Assembly: GCF_000026145.1 (NCBI RefSeq)
Contig: NC_009445.1
Coordinates: 4,278,001 to 4,342,000, forward strand
From: Bradyrhizobium sp. ORS 278
GTDB taxonomy: Bacteria; Pseudomonadota; Alphaproteobacteria; Rhizobiales; Xanthobacteraceae
Direction: 5' to 3'
DNA: 64,000 nt
Shown: one piece after another, positions 29,483 to 36,199 of the stretch
How positions within the stretch are numbered: position 1 is the first letter of the stretch
How the letters are laid out: each line of letters begins with the position of its first letter
Made by a program: the position numbers and the translations under genes
The notes under the pieces: generated by a model
Told to the model about the DNA's origin: nothing
The model's database searches: none
The model's input: only the letters and a program-made list of their open reading frames with translations

Positions 29483-30112
29483 ATGCTCCTTTCCGATCTC
29501 CGTCCCGGCGTGGCCGACGCGCTGCTGTTCGATCTCGGCCGCGTCGTGATCGACATCGATTTCGGTCAGGTCATGGCGTGCTGGGCGGCTCACGCCGGCT
29601 GCTCGCCGGACGACATCGCGCCGCGCTTCGTGCGCGACGAGATCTATCACCGGCATGAGCGCGGCACCGTCTCCGACGCCGCCTTCTTCGCCAATCTGCG
29701 CCGACAGCTCGGCATCGACATCAGCGACGCGCAGTTCCTGGAGGGCTGGAACGCGATCTTCGTGGGTCCGATGCCCGGCATCGCTCCCCTGCTCGCGCGT
29801 GCGGCACAAATGCTGCCGCTGTACGCCTTCTCCAACACCAATCAGCCGCACATTGATCACTTCTCGCCACTCTACGCCGATCTGCTCGGTCACTTCAGCA
29901 AGATCTTCCTGTCGTCGTCGATCGGCCTGCGCAAGCCTGACGCCGAGGCCTACGATCACGTCGTGAAGGCGATCGGCGTGCCAGCCGAGCGGATCGTGTT
30001 CTTCGATGATCTCGCGGAAAACATCGAGGGCGCGCGTGCCAGCGGGCTCAAGGCGGTGCTGGTGCGCTCGACCGACGATATCGCGGAGGCGATGGCTGCG
30101 CTGGGGATCTGA
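29483..30112 (+). CDS. HAD-superfamily phosphatase
   Basis: A 209-residue haloacid dehalogenase-fold hydrolase of the HAD-IA/YihX type. Motif I is LLFDLGRVVIDID with the nucleophile Asp17. The catalytic Lys is in SSSIGLRKPDAEAY and the motif IV acids in IVFFDDLAENIEGA. The helical cap lies between motifs I and II. These enzymes remove phosphate from small sugar phosphates or nucleotides in the cytoplasm. It lies 45 bp after the FMN enzyme, so the two may be co-transcribed. The substrate cannot be told; the intergenic mosaic follows directly. Confidence 0.88.
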   Translation: MLLSDLRPGVADALLFDLGRVVIDIDFGQVMACWAAHAGCSPDDIAPRFVRDEIYHRHERGTVSDAAFFANLRRQLGIDISDAQFLEGWNAIFVGPMPGIAPLLARAAQMLPLYAFSNTNQPHIDHFSPLYADLLGHFSKIFLSSSIGLRKPDAEAYDHVVKAIGVPAERIVFFDDLAENIEGARASGLKAVLVRSTDDIAEAMAALGI

Positions 30113-30188
30113 ACGCGTCTGGCCTGGACGGATCATCGCTGACAGGCGAAATCGCCGAGCAGCCCCCGGCGGAGCCGAAAGCTCCGCC

Positions 30189-30310
30189 GTCGTCCCGGCG
30201 AACGCCGGGGCCCATAACCACCGGCGTCCGTTGCACGAAGGACGATAATCCAGAGCAATTTTCGCCAACTCACATCTCGCGGTATGGGTCCCGGCGTTCG
30301 CCGGGACGAC
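30189..30310. repeat. Palindromic repeat (GTCGTCCCGGCGAACGCCGGG family)
   Basis: The left arm runs GTCGTCCCGGCGAACGCC then GGGGCCCATA; the right arm is its inverse, TATGGGTCCCGGCG then TTCGCCGGGACGAC. Each arm is also a small palindrome in itself (CCCGGCGAACGCCGGG). The spacer between arms is about 65 bp. Such units recur widely between genes in bradyrhizobia. Confidence 0.7.
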
Positions 30311-30469
30311 ACCGCGGAGGTGGCAAAGTGTGGGGTCTTGCATCGCGTAGTCCCACGCGCCGGCTTGGATAACCCGGATATCGCTGCGCTCATCCGGGCT
30401 ACGAAAGCTCCGACGGCATGCGCTCTGGTTCTCGCGGCCTGTCGCGCCCGAGGCTTGCATCTCGTTGTC

Positions 30470-30825
30470 ACCCTCCTCCGAACGGAGGGCGCAGGGAATG
30501 CCGGGCTGCTGGCCGCATCCCATGGCCCGCCTGCAACAAAAAAGCAGGCGGCAGTCACCACAGGTCCAGCCGACATCCGGCATTCCCTGCGCGATGGTCT
30601 TCACGCTTACTTCGCGCTCTCCCCGGTGCCCGGCTTGTTGGCCACCGTCGCCCTCGGGATCATCATGCCCCGCCGGCTTGGCATCGGCTTCGGGATGCCA
30701 GGACCACGCGACTTCGCGTCCGCAAGCTGCCGTTCGTCCGCGCGCCAAAAGACACGCTGCGACACGCAAGCGGCCACCGCATCCCGCGCTCCACGGTCCG
30801 TGACGATCGCGAAGCGCCCCTCCTG
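30470..30825 (+). repeat. Dispersed intergenic repeat, copy 2
   Basis: Aligns by eye with the reverse complement of 11306-11650. The CCCGCCTGC-A-rich loop-GCAGGCGG stem, both GGCATTCCC-type boxes, CTCTCCCCGG and the GACGATCGCGAAGCGCCCCTC tail are kept. The loop sequence and several single bases differ, so this is a diverged copy and not a recent duplication. Confidence 0.7.
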
Positions 30826-30999
30826 TCGAGCACGGGACCCCATCAACATAGCAGATTATTCCGAAAAGAAGAACATAAATTTCGGTATCCGAAAATCTCT
30901 CCCTGTCTCCGGGGTGCGGTCGCTGCCGGACTGGCAGCACAGGCTCCGAGCGTCTAAGGTTGACCGAACCTGTCCCATCACCGCCGCCCGAAACGTCGC

Positions 31000-31758
31000 A
31001 TGGCCCTCGAGATCATCTCTCTCCGCGACCGACCCGATCTCGTCCCACGCGTCTTCTCGCCCGAGCTTGACGATTGCTGGCCGGAATTCATGCGGCAGGA
31101 TCGCACGGCGATGCTGTACTATGGCGAGGCTGCCTTCGAGCACTATGCCGACTACGCCATTGCCGCGCTCGACGGCGAAGAGGTGGTCGGGCGCGGCTTT
31201 GCCGTTCCGTTTGCCTTCGGCATCGATGGCCGCATGGAGCTGCCGGATGGCGGCTGGGACGAGGTGATCCGCTGGGGGCACGAGGACCGTGTGCTGGGGC
31301 GGCGGCCGACGACGATGAGCGCGCTGGAGATTGCGCTTCTGCCGACGGCGCGCGTGCCCGGCGCCTCGCGCGCGATGCTCAATGCGCTCACGGGCTGCGC
31401 GCGCGCAAAGGGCTTTGCCGAGTTGTTCGCGCCGGTGCGGCCGAACCAGAAGCATCTGGTGCCGCGGATGCCGATGCACGCCTATTTTGAACAGCGGCGC
31501 GCCGACGGCCAGATCGCCGATTCCTGGCTGCGCACTCATCTCGGAATCGGCGGGCAGATCGTCAAGATTGCGCCGTGCTCGATGACCATTGTCGGCACGC
31601 TCGCGGAGTGGTCGCGATGGACAAGCCTGCCGTTCGATCATCCAGGCGAGGTGGAGATTCCGGGCGCGCTGGTGCCCGTGCTCGTCTCGCGCGACAACGA
31701 CCATGCGGTGTATGTCGAGCCCAACGTGTGGATTCGCCACCCGGTCGAAGCTCGCTGA
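31000..31758 (+). CDS. GNAT-fold acetyltransferase-like protein
   Basis: A 252-residue protein with the look of a GNAT-related transferase. An N-terminal strand-helix pair is followed by AIAALDGEEVVGRGFAVPFAF, LEIALLPTARVPGASRAMLNALTGCARAKGF (resembling the CoA-binding strand and helix), and the strand VKIAPCSMTIVG. The canonical R/Q-x-x-G-x-A loop is only partly present. No export signal is seen. It follows the repeat mosaic and is 88 bp upstream of the broken tfoX-like gene. The substrate is unknown, and the family assignment is tentative. Confidence 0.6.
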   Translation: MALEIISLRDRPDLVPRVFSPELDDCWPEFMRQDRTAMLYYGEAAFEHYADYAIAALDGEEVVGRGFAVPFAFGIDGRMELPDGGWDEVIRWGHEDRVLGRRPTTMSALEIALLPTARVPGASRAMLNALTGCARAKGFAELFAPVRPNQKHLVPRMPMHAYFEQRRADGQIADSWLRTHLGIGGQIVKIAPCSMTIVGTLAEWSRWTSLPFDHPGEVEIPGALVPVLVSRDNDHAVYVEPNVWIRHPVEAR

Positions 31759-31846
31759 TAGATCGCGTTGGCGGCGTTGCCGCGATCGGACTAGGCTTGG
31801 ATCGGCGACCGTGAGGGTGCGCCTCTTCCGCTCTCAGGCGCTCGCC

Positions 31847-32229
31847 ATGGTCGCAACACCGGACTACATCGATTTCCTGCGCGAGCAGTTCGCGCCACTC
31901 GGGCCGATCGAGACGCGGCGGATGTTCGGCAAGACCGGGATCTTCATCGACGGCGCAATGCTGGGCATGGTGGCTGACAACACGCTCTATTTCCGCGTCG
32001 ATGACGACATCGATCGGCGTTCGCCGAAGCGCAGTCCCATCCTCCGCTGAGCTACGTCAAACAGGGCGTCGCGATCGATCTGGCGTTCTGGCGCGCGCCG
32101 GATCGCCTGTTCGACGATCCCGAAGACTTCGTCGTCTGGGCTCGGCTGGCGCTGGCCGCAGCGCAGCGCGTGGCAACGAGGAGAAACAAAATCCCCAGAA
32201 CGGCTCCATCAAGGAAGCAACATGACTGA
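31847..32229 (+). pseudogene. TfoX/Sxy-family protein, frameshifted
   Basis: The N-terminal half of a TfoX-N domain protein (MVATPDYIDFLREQFAPLG ... RMFGKTGIFIDGAMLGMV ... YFRVDDD) is open to about 32010. The frame is then lost and runs to a TGA at 32048-32050. The rest of the domain continues in another frame from about 32017 (FAEAQSHPPLSYVKQGVAI ... FVVWARLALAAAQR) to a stop at 32227-32229. One missing base in the TCGATCGGCG region (about 32010-32019) would account for this. TfoX-family proteins are linked to competence regulation in some bacteria. The second half overlaps the start of the hydrolase gene by 8 bp. It is either a true pseudogene or a sequencing error. Confidence 0.8.
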
Positions 32230-33034
32230 GGCCACGCATCAGATCATTTCAGGCCGCGCACGCCTCGCGGCCGAGGTAAAGGGCCGGGGCGAGCCCGTGA
32301 TCTTCCTGCATGCCGCGGTGTTCGACCGCGCGATGTGGCGCGCGCAGGTCGATGGCGTCGCGGCGACGCACATGGCGATCGCCTATGACAGGCGCGGCTT
32401 CGGCGAGACCGTGGCCGAGCCGGAGGAGCATTCGCCGGTCGCCGACCTGCTCGCCGTACTCGATGCGCTCGCGCCAAGCCGGCCGGCGACGCTCGTCGCC
32501 TGCTCGCAAGGCGGCCGCATCGCGCTGGATTTCGCCCTGTCGCATCCGTTGCGGATCCGGGCGCTGATCTTGATAGCGCCCTCGATCAGCGGTGCGCCGG
32601 AGCCGGTCTTCCCGTCGGAGATCGCCCAGCTGGTGCACGAGCTCGCAGCGGCCGAAGCCGCGGCGGACTGGGACCGCGTGAGCGCCATCAAGGCGCGACT
32701 GTGGATCGATGGTCCGCTGCAGCAGGAGGGACGCATCTCGGGCGCGCTGCGGAGCATGTTCTTGGAGAAGAACGCAGCTGCGTTGCGCAACGCGCCTCTC
32801 GGTGCAAGCCGCGATACGACACCGGCCTTCCCGCGGCTCGCGGAGATATCGGCACCTTCCCTGGTCGTCTGGGGCGATCTCGACTTTCCGCACATCCAGG
32901 AGCGGAGCCGGTGGCTGGCGGCGACTCTGCCGAACGGATCGAGCCATGCGATGAGCGGCGTCGCGCATCTGCCGAGCCTTGAGCGGCCTGCGGAGGTCAC
33001 CGACCGTATAACGGCGTTTCTCGCTGGATTGTGA
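32222..33034 (+). CDS. Alpha/beta hydrolase
   Basis: A 270-residue alpha/beta-hydrolase-fold protein. The oxyanion-hole strand is VIFLHAAVFDRAMWR, the nucleophile elbow is ACSQGG with Ser95, and the catalytic His is in SHAMSGVAHLPSLERP near the C-terminus. The fold suits esterases, lactonases or the 3-oxoadipate enol-lactonase group, but the substrate cannot be determined. The ATG at 32222 lies 8 bp inside the second half of the frameshifted TfoX-like gene, so the hydrolase was translationally coupled to it in the intact state. It has AGGAAG 4-9 bases upstream. Confidence 0.88.
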   Translation: MTEATHQIISGRARLAAEVKGRGEPVIFLHAAVFDRAMWRAQVDGVAATHMAIAYDRRGFGETVAEPEEHSPVADLLAVLDALAPSRPATLVACSQGGRIALDFALSHPLRIRALILIAPSISGAPEPVFPSEIAQLVHELAAAEAAADWDRVSAIKARLWIDGPLQQEGRISGALRSMFLEKNAAALRNAPLGASRDTTPAFPRLAEISAPSLVVWGDLDFPHIQERSRWLAATLPNGSSHAMSGVAHLPSLERPAEVTDRITAFLAGL

Positions 33035-33162
33035 GCTCGCGGACCACGGGGCACGATCAGCCGCTGCCGAAAAGCGCGCGGCGGCCTGGGCCCTTGGCCA
33101 CGCCATGCGCGTTCGGCTAGAAGGCGATTCCTGTTTTCGTCCTGCTGTTCGAAGGAACTCTC

Positions 33163-34368
33163 ATGGCGCTGATGCCGGTCTCCGATGCATTGTCCGCGGT
33201 GCTCGCCGGCGCCGAGCCGCTCGCCGAGGAATTTGTGGCGCTGGACGACGCGTTTCACCGGGTTCTGGCGCGGGATCTCGCGGCGCTGCGGACGCAGCCT
33301 CCGGAGGCGATGTCGGCCATGGACGGTTACGCGCTGCGCGCAGCCGATGCCACGGCCAAGGCGCGGCTGAAGGTGATCGGCGAGGTCGCGGCGGGGCGGC
33401 CGTTCGATCGACTCGTCGGCCCCGGCGAGGCAGCGCGCATCTTCACCGGCGGCGTGGTGCCCGAGGGCGCCGACGCGGTCGTGATCCAGGAGGACACGAC
33501 GGCGGACGGCAGCCACGTCGTGATCAATGAGCCGGCGATCAAGGGCCGCCACATCCGGCCCGCGGGCGTCGACTTCCATGAGGGCATGGTGCTGCTGAAG
33601 GCCGGCCGCCGGCTCAGCGACCGCGACCTGTCGCTCGCGGCCAGCATGAATTATCCGACGTTGCCGGTACGGCGCCGGCCCAAGGTTGCTCTGCTCGCGA
33701 CCGGCGACGAGCTGGTGATGCCGGGCTCGACGCCCGGCCCTGGCCAGATCGTCTATTCGAACGGCTACGGCCTGCGCGCGCTGATGCGCAGCGAGGGCGC
33801 CCAGCCGATCGACCTCGGCATCGCCGCAGATACGCTGGAGGCCACGGTCGCCGGGATCCGCCGGTCGCGCGATGCGGAGGCCGATATCCTGGTGACGACC
33901 GGGGGCGCCTCGGTCGGCGATCACGACCTGGTCAAGCAGGCGCTCGACGCCGAGGGCGTCGAAATGGCGTTCTGGAAGATCGCGATGCGGCCGGGCAAGC
34001 CGATGATGCATGGCCGTCTCGGCGGCATGCGCGTGATCGGCCTGCCGGGCAATCCGGTGTCATCCTACGTCTGCGCCGTGCTGTTTCTGGTGCCACTGAT
34101 TCGCAGCCTGCTCGGTCGCGAGGCGCAGCTGCCGCGCGAGACCGCCCTGCTCGGCCGCGAGCTCGGGGCCAATGATTCGCGCGAGGATTATTTGCGCGCA
34201 CAGCTCGACATCCGCGCGGACGGCGTGCTGGTCGCGACGCCGGTGACGCAGCAGGACTCGTCGCTGCTCGGGAATCTCGCGCTGTCGCAGGCGCTGGTCA
34301 TCCGTCCGGCGTTCGCGCCGAAGGCTGCAGCCGGAAGCCCCTGCGAGATCCTCCGCCTGCCGCTTTGA
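33163..34368 (+). CDS. moeA: Molybdopterin molybdotransferase MoeA
   Basis: Inserts molybdate into adenylylated molybdopterin in cofactor synthesis. The 401-residue protein has the MoeA domains in order: the N-terminal MPVSDALSAVLAGAEPL and AMDGYALRAAD, the GEAARIFTGGVVPEGADAVVIQED lobe, the central molybdopterin-binding domain with LLATGDELV and VTTGGASVGDHDLVKQAL, FWKIAMRPGKPMMHG, and the C-terminal beta domain. It is followed by lexA, the order usual in the group. moaC, its normal upstream neighbour, is 9.7 kb away. Confidence 0.96.
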   Translation: MALMPVSDALSAVLAGAEPLAEEFVALDDAFHRVLARDLAALRTQPPEAMSAMDGYALRAADATAKARLKVIGEVAAGRPFDRLVGPGEAARIFTGGVVPEGADAVVIQEDTTADGSHVVINEPAIKGRHIRPAGVDFHEGMVLLKAGRRLSDRDLSLAASMNYPTLPVRRRPKVALLATGDELVMPGSTPGPGQIVYSNGYGLRALMRSEGAQPIDLGIAADTLEATVAGIRRSRDAEADILVTTGGASVGDHDLVKQALDAEGVEMAFWKIAMRPGKPMMHGRLGGMRVIGLPGNPVSSYVCAVLFLVPLIRSLLGREAQLPRETALLGRELGANDSREDYLRAQLDIRADGVLVATPVTQQDSSLLGNLALSQALVIRPAFAPKAAAGSPCEILRLPL

Positions 34369-34419
34369 GCCAATTTCCCCGGCAAAGCCCGGTCTGTTCA
34401 CCCTATTTTTAGGATTGCG

Positions 34420-34445
34420 GAACACACATCGAACATATAGTGTTC
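34420..34445. promoter_or_regulatory. LexA (SOS) operator upstream of lexA
   Basis: GAAC-ACACATC-GAAC at 34420-34434 is an exact match to the alphaproteobacterial SOS box (GTTC-N7-GTTC on the other strand). It shares its second half-site with GAAC-ATATAGT-GTTC at 34431-34445. LexA bound here would repress its own gene. A candidate promoter with GTGTTC at 34440-34445 and TAGTAT at 34463-34468 (17-bp spacer) overlaps the operator, as expected for repression. Confidence 0.85.
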
Positions 34446-34511
34446 GTTCATGATTTGTTTTTAGTATGTTGCGGGCGAATGCGATCGTCCGAGTCCCGTT
34501 CGCTCTTCGAC

Positions 34512-34547
34512 ACTGGTCTTGGGAGCATCACTGGTCTTGGGAGCATC
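34512..34547. repeat. Perfect 18-bp tandem duplication in the lexA leader
   Basis: ACTGGTCTTGGGAGCATC occurs twice in immediate succession (34512-34529 and 34530-34547). It lies between the SOS operator and the lexA start codon, probably in the untranslated leader. The unit length is a multiple of three, so frames across it stay open. Confidence 0.9.
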
Positions 34548-34588
34548 GTGCGGGACTCGAACGACATCAAACCGGGGACAAGGTCGAG

Positions 34589-35287
34589 ATGCTGACGCGC
34601 AAACAGTACGAACTTCTGCGGTTCATCAACGAGCGGCTGAAGGAAGCCGGCGTGCCGCCGTCCTTCGACGAGATGAAGGATGCGCTCGACCTGCGTTCGA
34701 AGTCCGGCATCCATCGTCTGATCACGGCGCTGGAGGAGCGCGGCTTCATCCGCCGGCTGCCGAACCGCGCCCGCGCCATCGAGGTGATCAAGCTGCCTGA
34801 GCTGTCTCAGGCGGCCGGCAATCGCCGCGGCTTCACGCCGTCGGTGATCGAAGGCAATCTCGGCAAGGTCCGCACCTCGACGCCGGCGCTGGAGGATGGC
34901 GAGCGTCCGGTAGCGGTGCCGGTGATGGGCCGAATTGCCGCGGGCACGCCGATCGAGGCGCTGCAGACCCGCAGCCACACCATCAGCGTGCCGGCCGACA
35001 TGCTCGGCAATGGCGATCACTACGCGCTCGAGGTGCGCGGCGATTCGATGGTCGATGCCGGCATCCTCGATGGCGACATGGCGCTGATCCAGCGCAACGA
35101 GACCGCGGACACCGGCGACATCGTCGTGGCGCTGATCGACGACGAGGAGGCGACCTTGAAGCGCTTCCGCCGCCGCGGCGCCTCGATCGCGCTGGAGCCG
35201 GCCAACACCGCCTATGAGGTGCGCATCCTGCCGCCCAACCGGGTCAAGATCCAGGGCAAGCTGGTCGGACTCTATCGCAAGTACTGA
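34589..35287 (+). CDS. lexA: SOS repressor LexA
   Basis: Represses DNA-damage genes and cleaves itself when RecA is activated. The 232-residue protein has a winged-helix DNA-binding domain at about residues 1-65 ([21 protein letters not shown] ... [21 protein letters not shown]). The autocleavage bond is Ala118-Gly119 in GRIAAG. The catalytic pair is Ser153 in GDSMVDAG and Lys191 in EATLKRF. ATG at 34589 matches where homologues begin. An in-frame ATG at 34466 would add a tandemly duplicated HWSWEH tract, and it probably lies upstream of the transcription start. It autoregulates through the operator at 34420-34445. Confidence 0.97.
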   Translation: MLTRKQYELLRFINERLKEAGVPPSFDEMKDALDLRSKSGIHRLITALEERGFIRRLPNRARAIEVIKLPELSQAAGNRRGFTPSVIEGNLGKVRTSTPALEDGERPVAVPVMGRIAAGTPIEALQTRSHTISVPADMLGNGDHYALEVRGDSMVDAGILDGDMALIQRNETADTGDIVVALIDDEEATLKRFRRRGASIALEPANTAYEVRILPPNRVKIQGKLVGLYRKY

Positions 35288-35587
35288 TTGCGCGTGCTCC
35301 GCGGTCGCGGTGATGCATCGCGATCGCAGCACGGGCTGCTCAATCGATCGGCGGCGCGACGACACGCTGCGTGCGCCGCTCAAAAACAAGTCACGCGCGA
35401 GCGCACCTCATGATGTGCAGCGCGGCACGCTCAAACGCTTGTGATCGTCAGCGGCTGCACGCGGCGAAGATCAGCGCAGAAATGCCGCGAAGCGCGCGCT
35501 AACATCTCTCCGATGTCCACTCTGATAGAGGCCTGCGCCTGTCCGGGGGGAGCGCGGGTCGGCTATCTCTGAACGAGGAGCGATCCG
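35288..35587. other. Intergenic region downstream of lexA
   Basis: Exactly 300 bp with no credible gene. A GCATCGCGATCGC-type inverted repeat lies about 25-50 bp after the lexA stop. The segment just before 35588 ends in GAACGAGGAG, the probable ribosome binding site of the next gene. Nothing else was recognised. Confidence 0.35.
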
Positions 35588-36028
35588 ATGTGTGACTACA
35601 GCCTCCATGCCGTTGCCTCCCGTCCCGCCAAAGTCGGCGAGACGCTGATCTCGACGACGTTCCGCGGCACCGCGACCCGCGGCTTCGCGCTCGAAAGCGA
35701 GCCGACCGTTGCGGTGTGCATGCTCCCTGGCACCGAGCTCGCCTTCGCCGAGGACGTCCGCTACGACAGCCGCTGGCTGTGGACGCGGACCATTCGGGAG
35801 CGCGTCGCCAAGTTCAACACCATCGAGAAGCACATCCCTGATCGTCATCACGACGCGATCGAGTTCGCCGACGGCCGTCATGTGCTGGTGACGCAGCTCT
35901 GCGAAGGCCAGCGGGTTACCGTGCTGCAACTGCCGGTCAGCAAGCAGCCCGGCGAGCGCCGCCCCGAGATCGCAACGGAGACGCCGGCGCAACAGCCGAC
36001 ACCGATCCGCCGCATCAGCATTACCTGA
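35588..36028 (+). CDS. Conserved hypothetical protein
   Basis: A 146-residue cytoplasmic protein starting MCDYSLHAVASRPAK, with a beta-rich middle (FALESEPTVAVCMLPGTELAFAEDV, HVLVTQLCEGQRVTVLQLPV) and a low-complexity Pro/Thr tail (ETPAQQPTPIRRISIT). I recall similar proteins in other Rhizobiales, but I cannot assign a function. The start has GAGGAG 8 bases upstream. It lies between lexA and comEC; the SOS context does not by itself imply a repair role. Confidence 0.65.
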   Translation: MCDYSLHAVASRPAKVGETLISTTFRGTATRGFALESEPTVAVCMLPGTELAFAEDVRYDSRWLWTRTIRERVAKFNTIEKHIPDRHHDAIEFADGRHVLVTQLCEGQRVTVLQLPVSKQPGERRPEIATETPAQQPTPIRRISIT

Positions 36029-36199
36029 CGCATCGGATCGAGCCCTCGCGTCCTCGCATCGGATCGCCTCCAGGCGCTGCAATCCCGGACCAGCCAAGGC
36101 CGGCCTGCGGATTGCAGCGTCTCCGCTGTTCCAGATGCCAGTTGGATGCCATGCGTATCGGCTTGAAGCGACCGATCTGAACCGGCTCGTCCGGACTAA

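Larger units (their letters stand above)
30113..30999. other. Non-coding repeat mosaic
   Basis: About 890 bp without a credible gene. It contains a palindromic pair (30189-30310), a unit ending in CTCATCCGGGCTACG (30355-30410), and the second copy of the dispersed repeat (30470-30825). An AT-richer stretch with no recognised feature (about 30840-30960) then leads to the acetyltransferase-like gene. Frames that open here traverse repeats and are not credible proteins. Confidence 0.6.

Noticed and set aside
34549..34565. tRNA-like CGGGACTCGAAC string upstream of lexA
   Set aside because: The word resembles an inverted T-arm, but no acceptor, D or anticodon stems flank it.
34466..34588. N-terminal extension of LexA starting at 34466
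   Set aside because: Homology starts at MLTRKQ, the ATG coincides with the predicted -10 element, and the extra part contains the 18-bp duplication.
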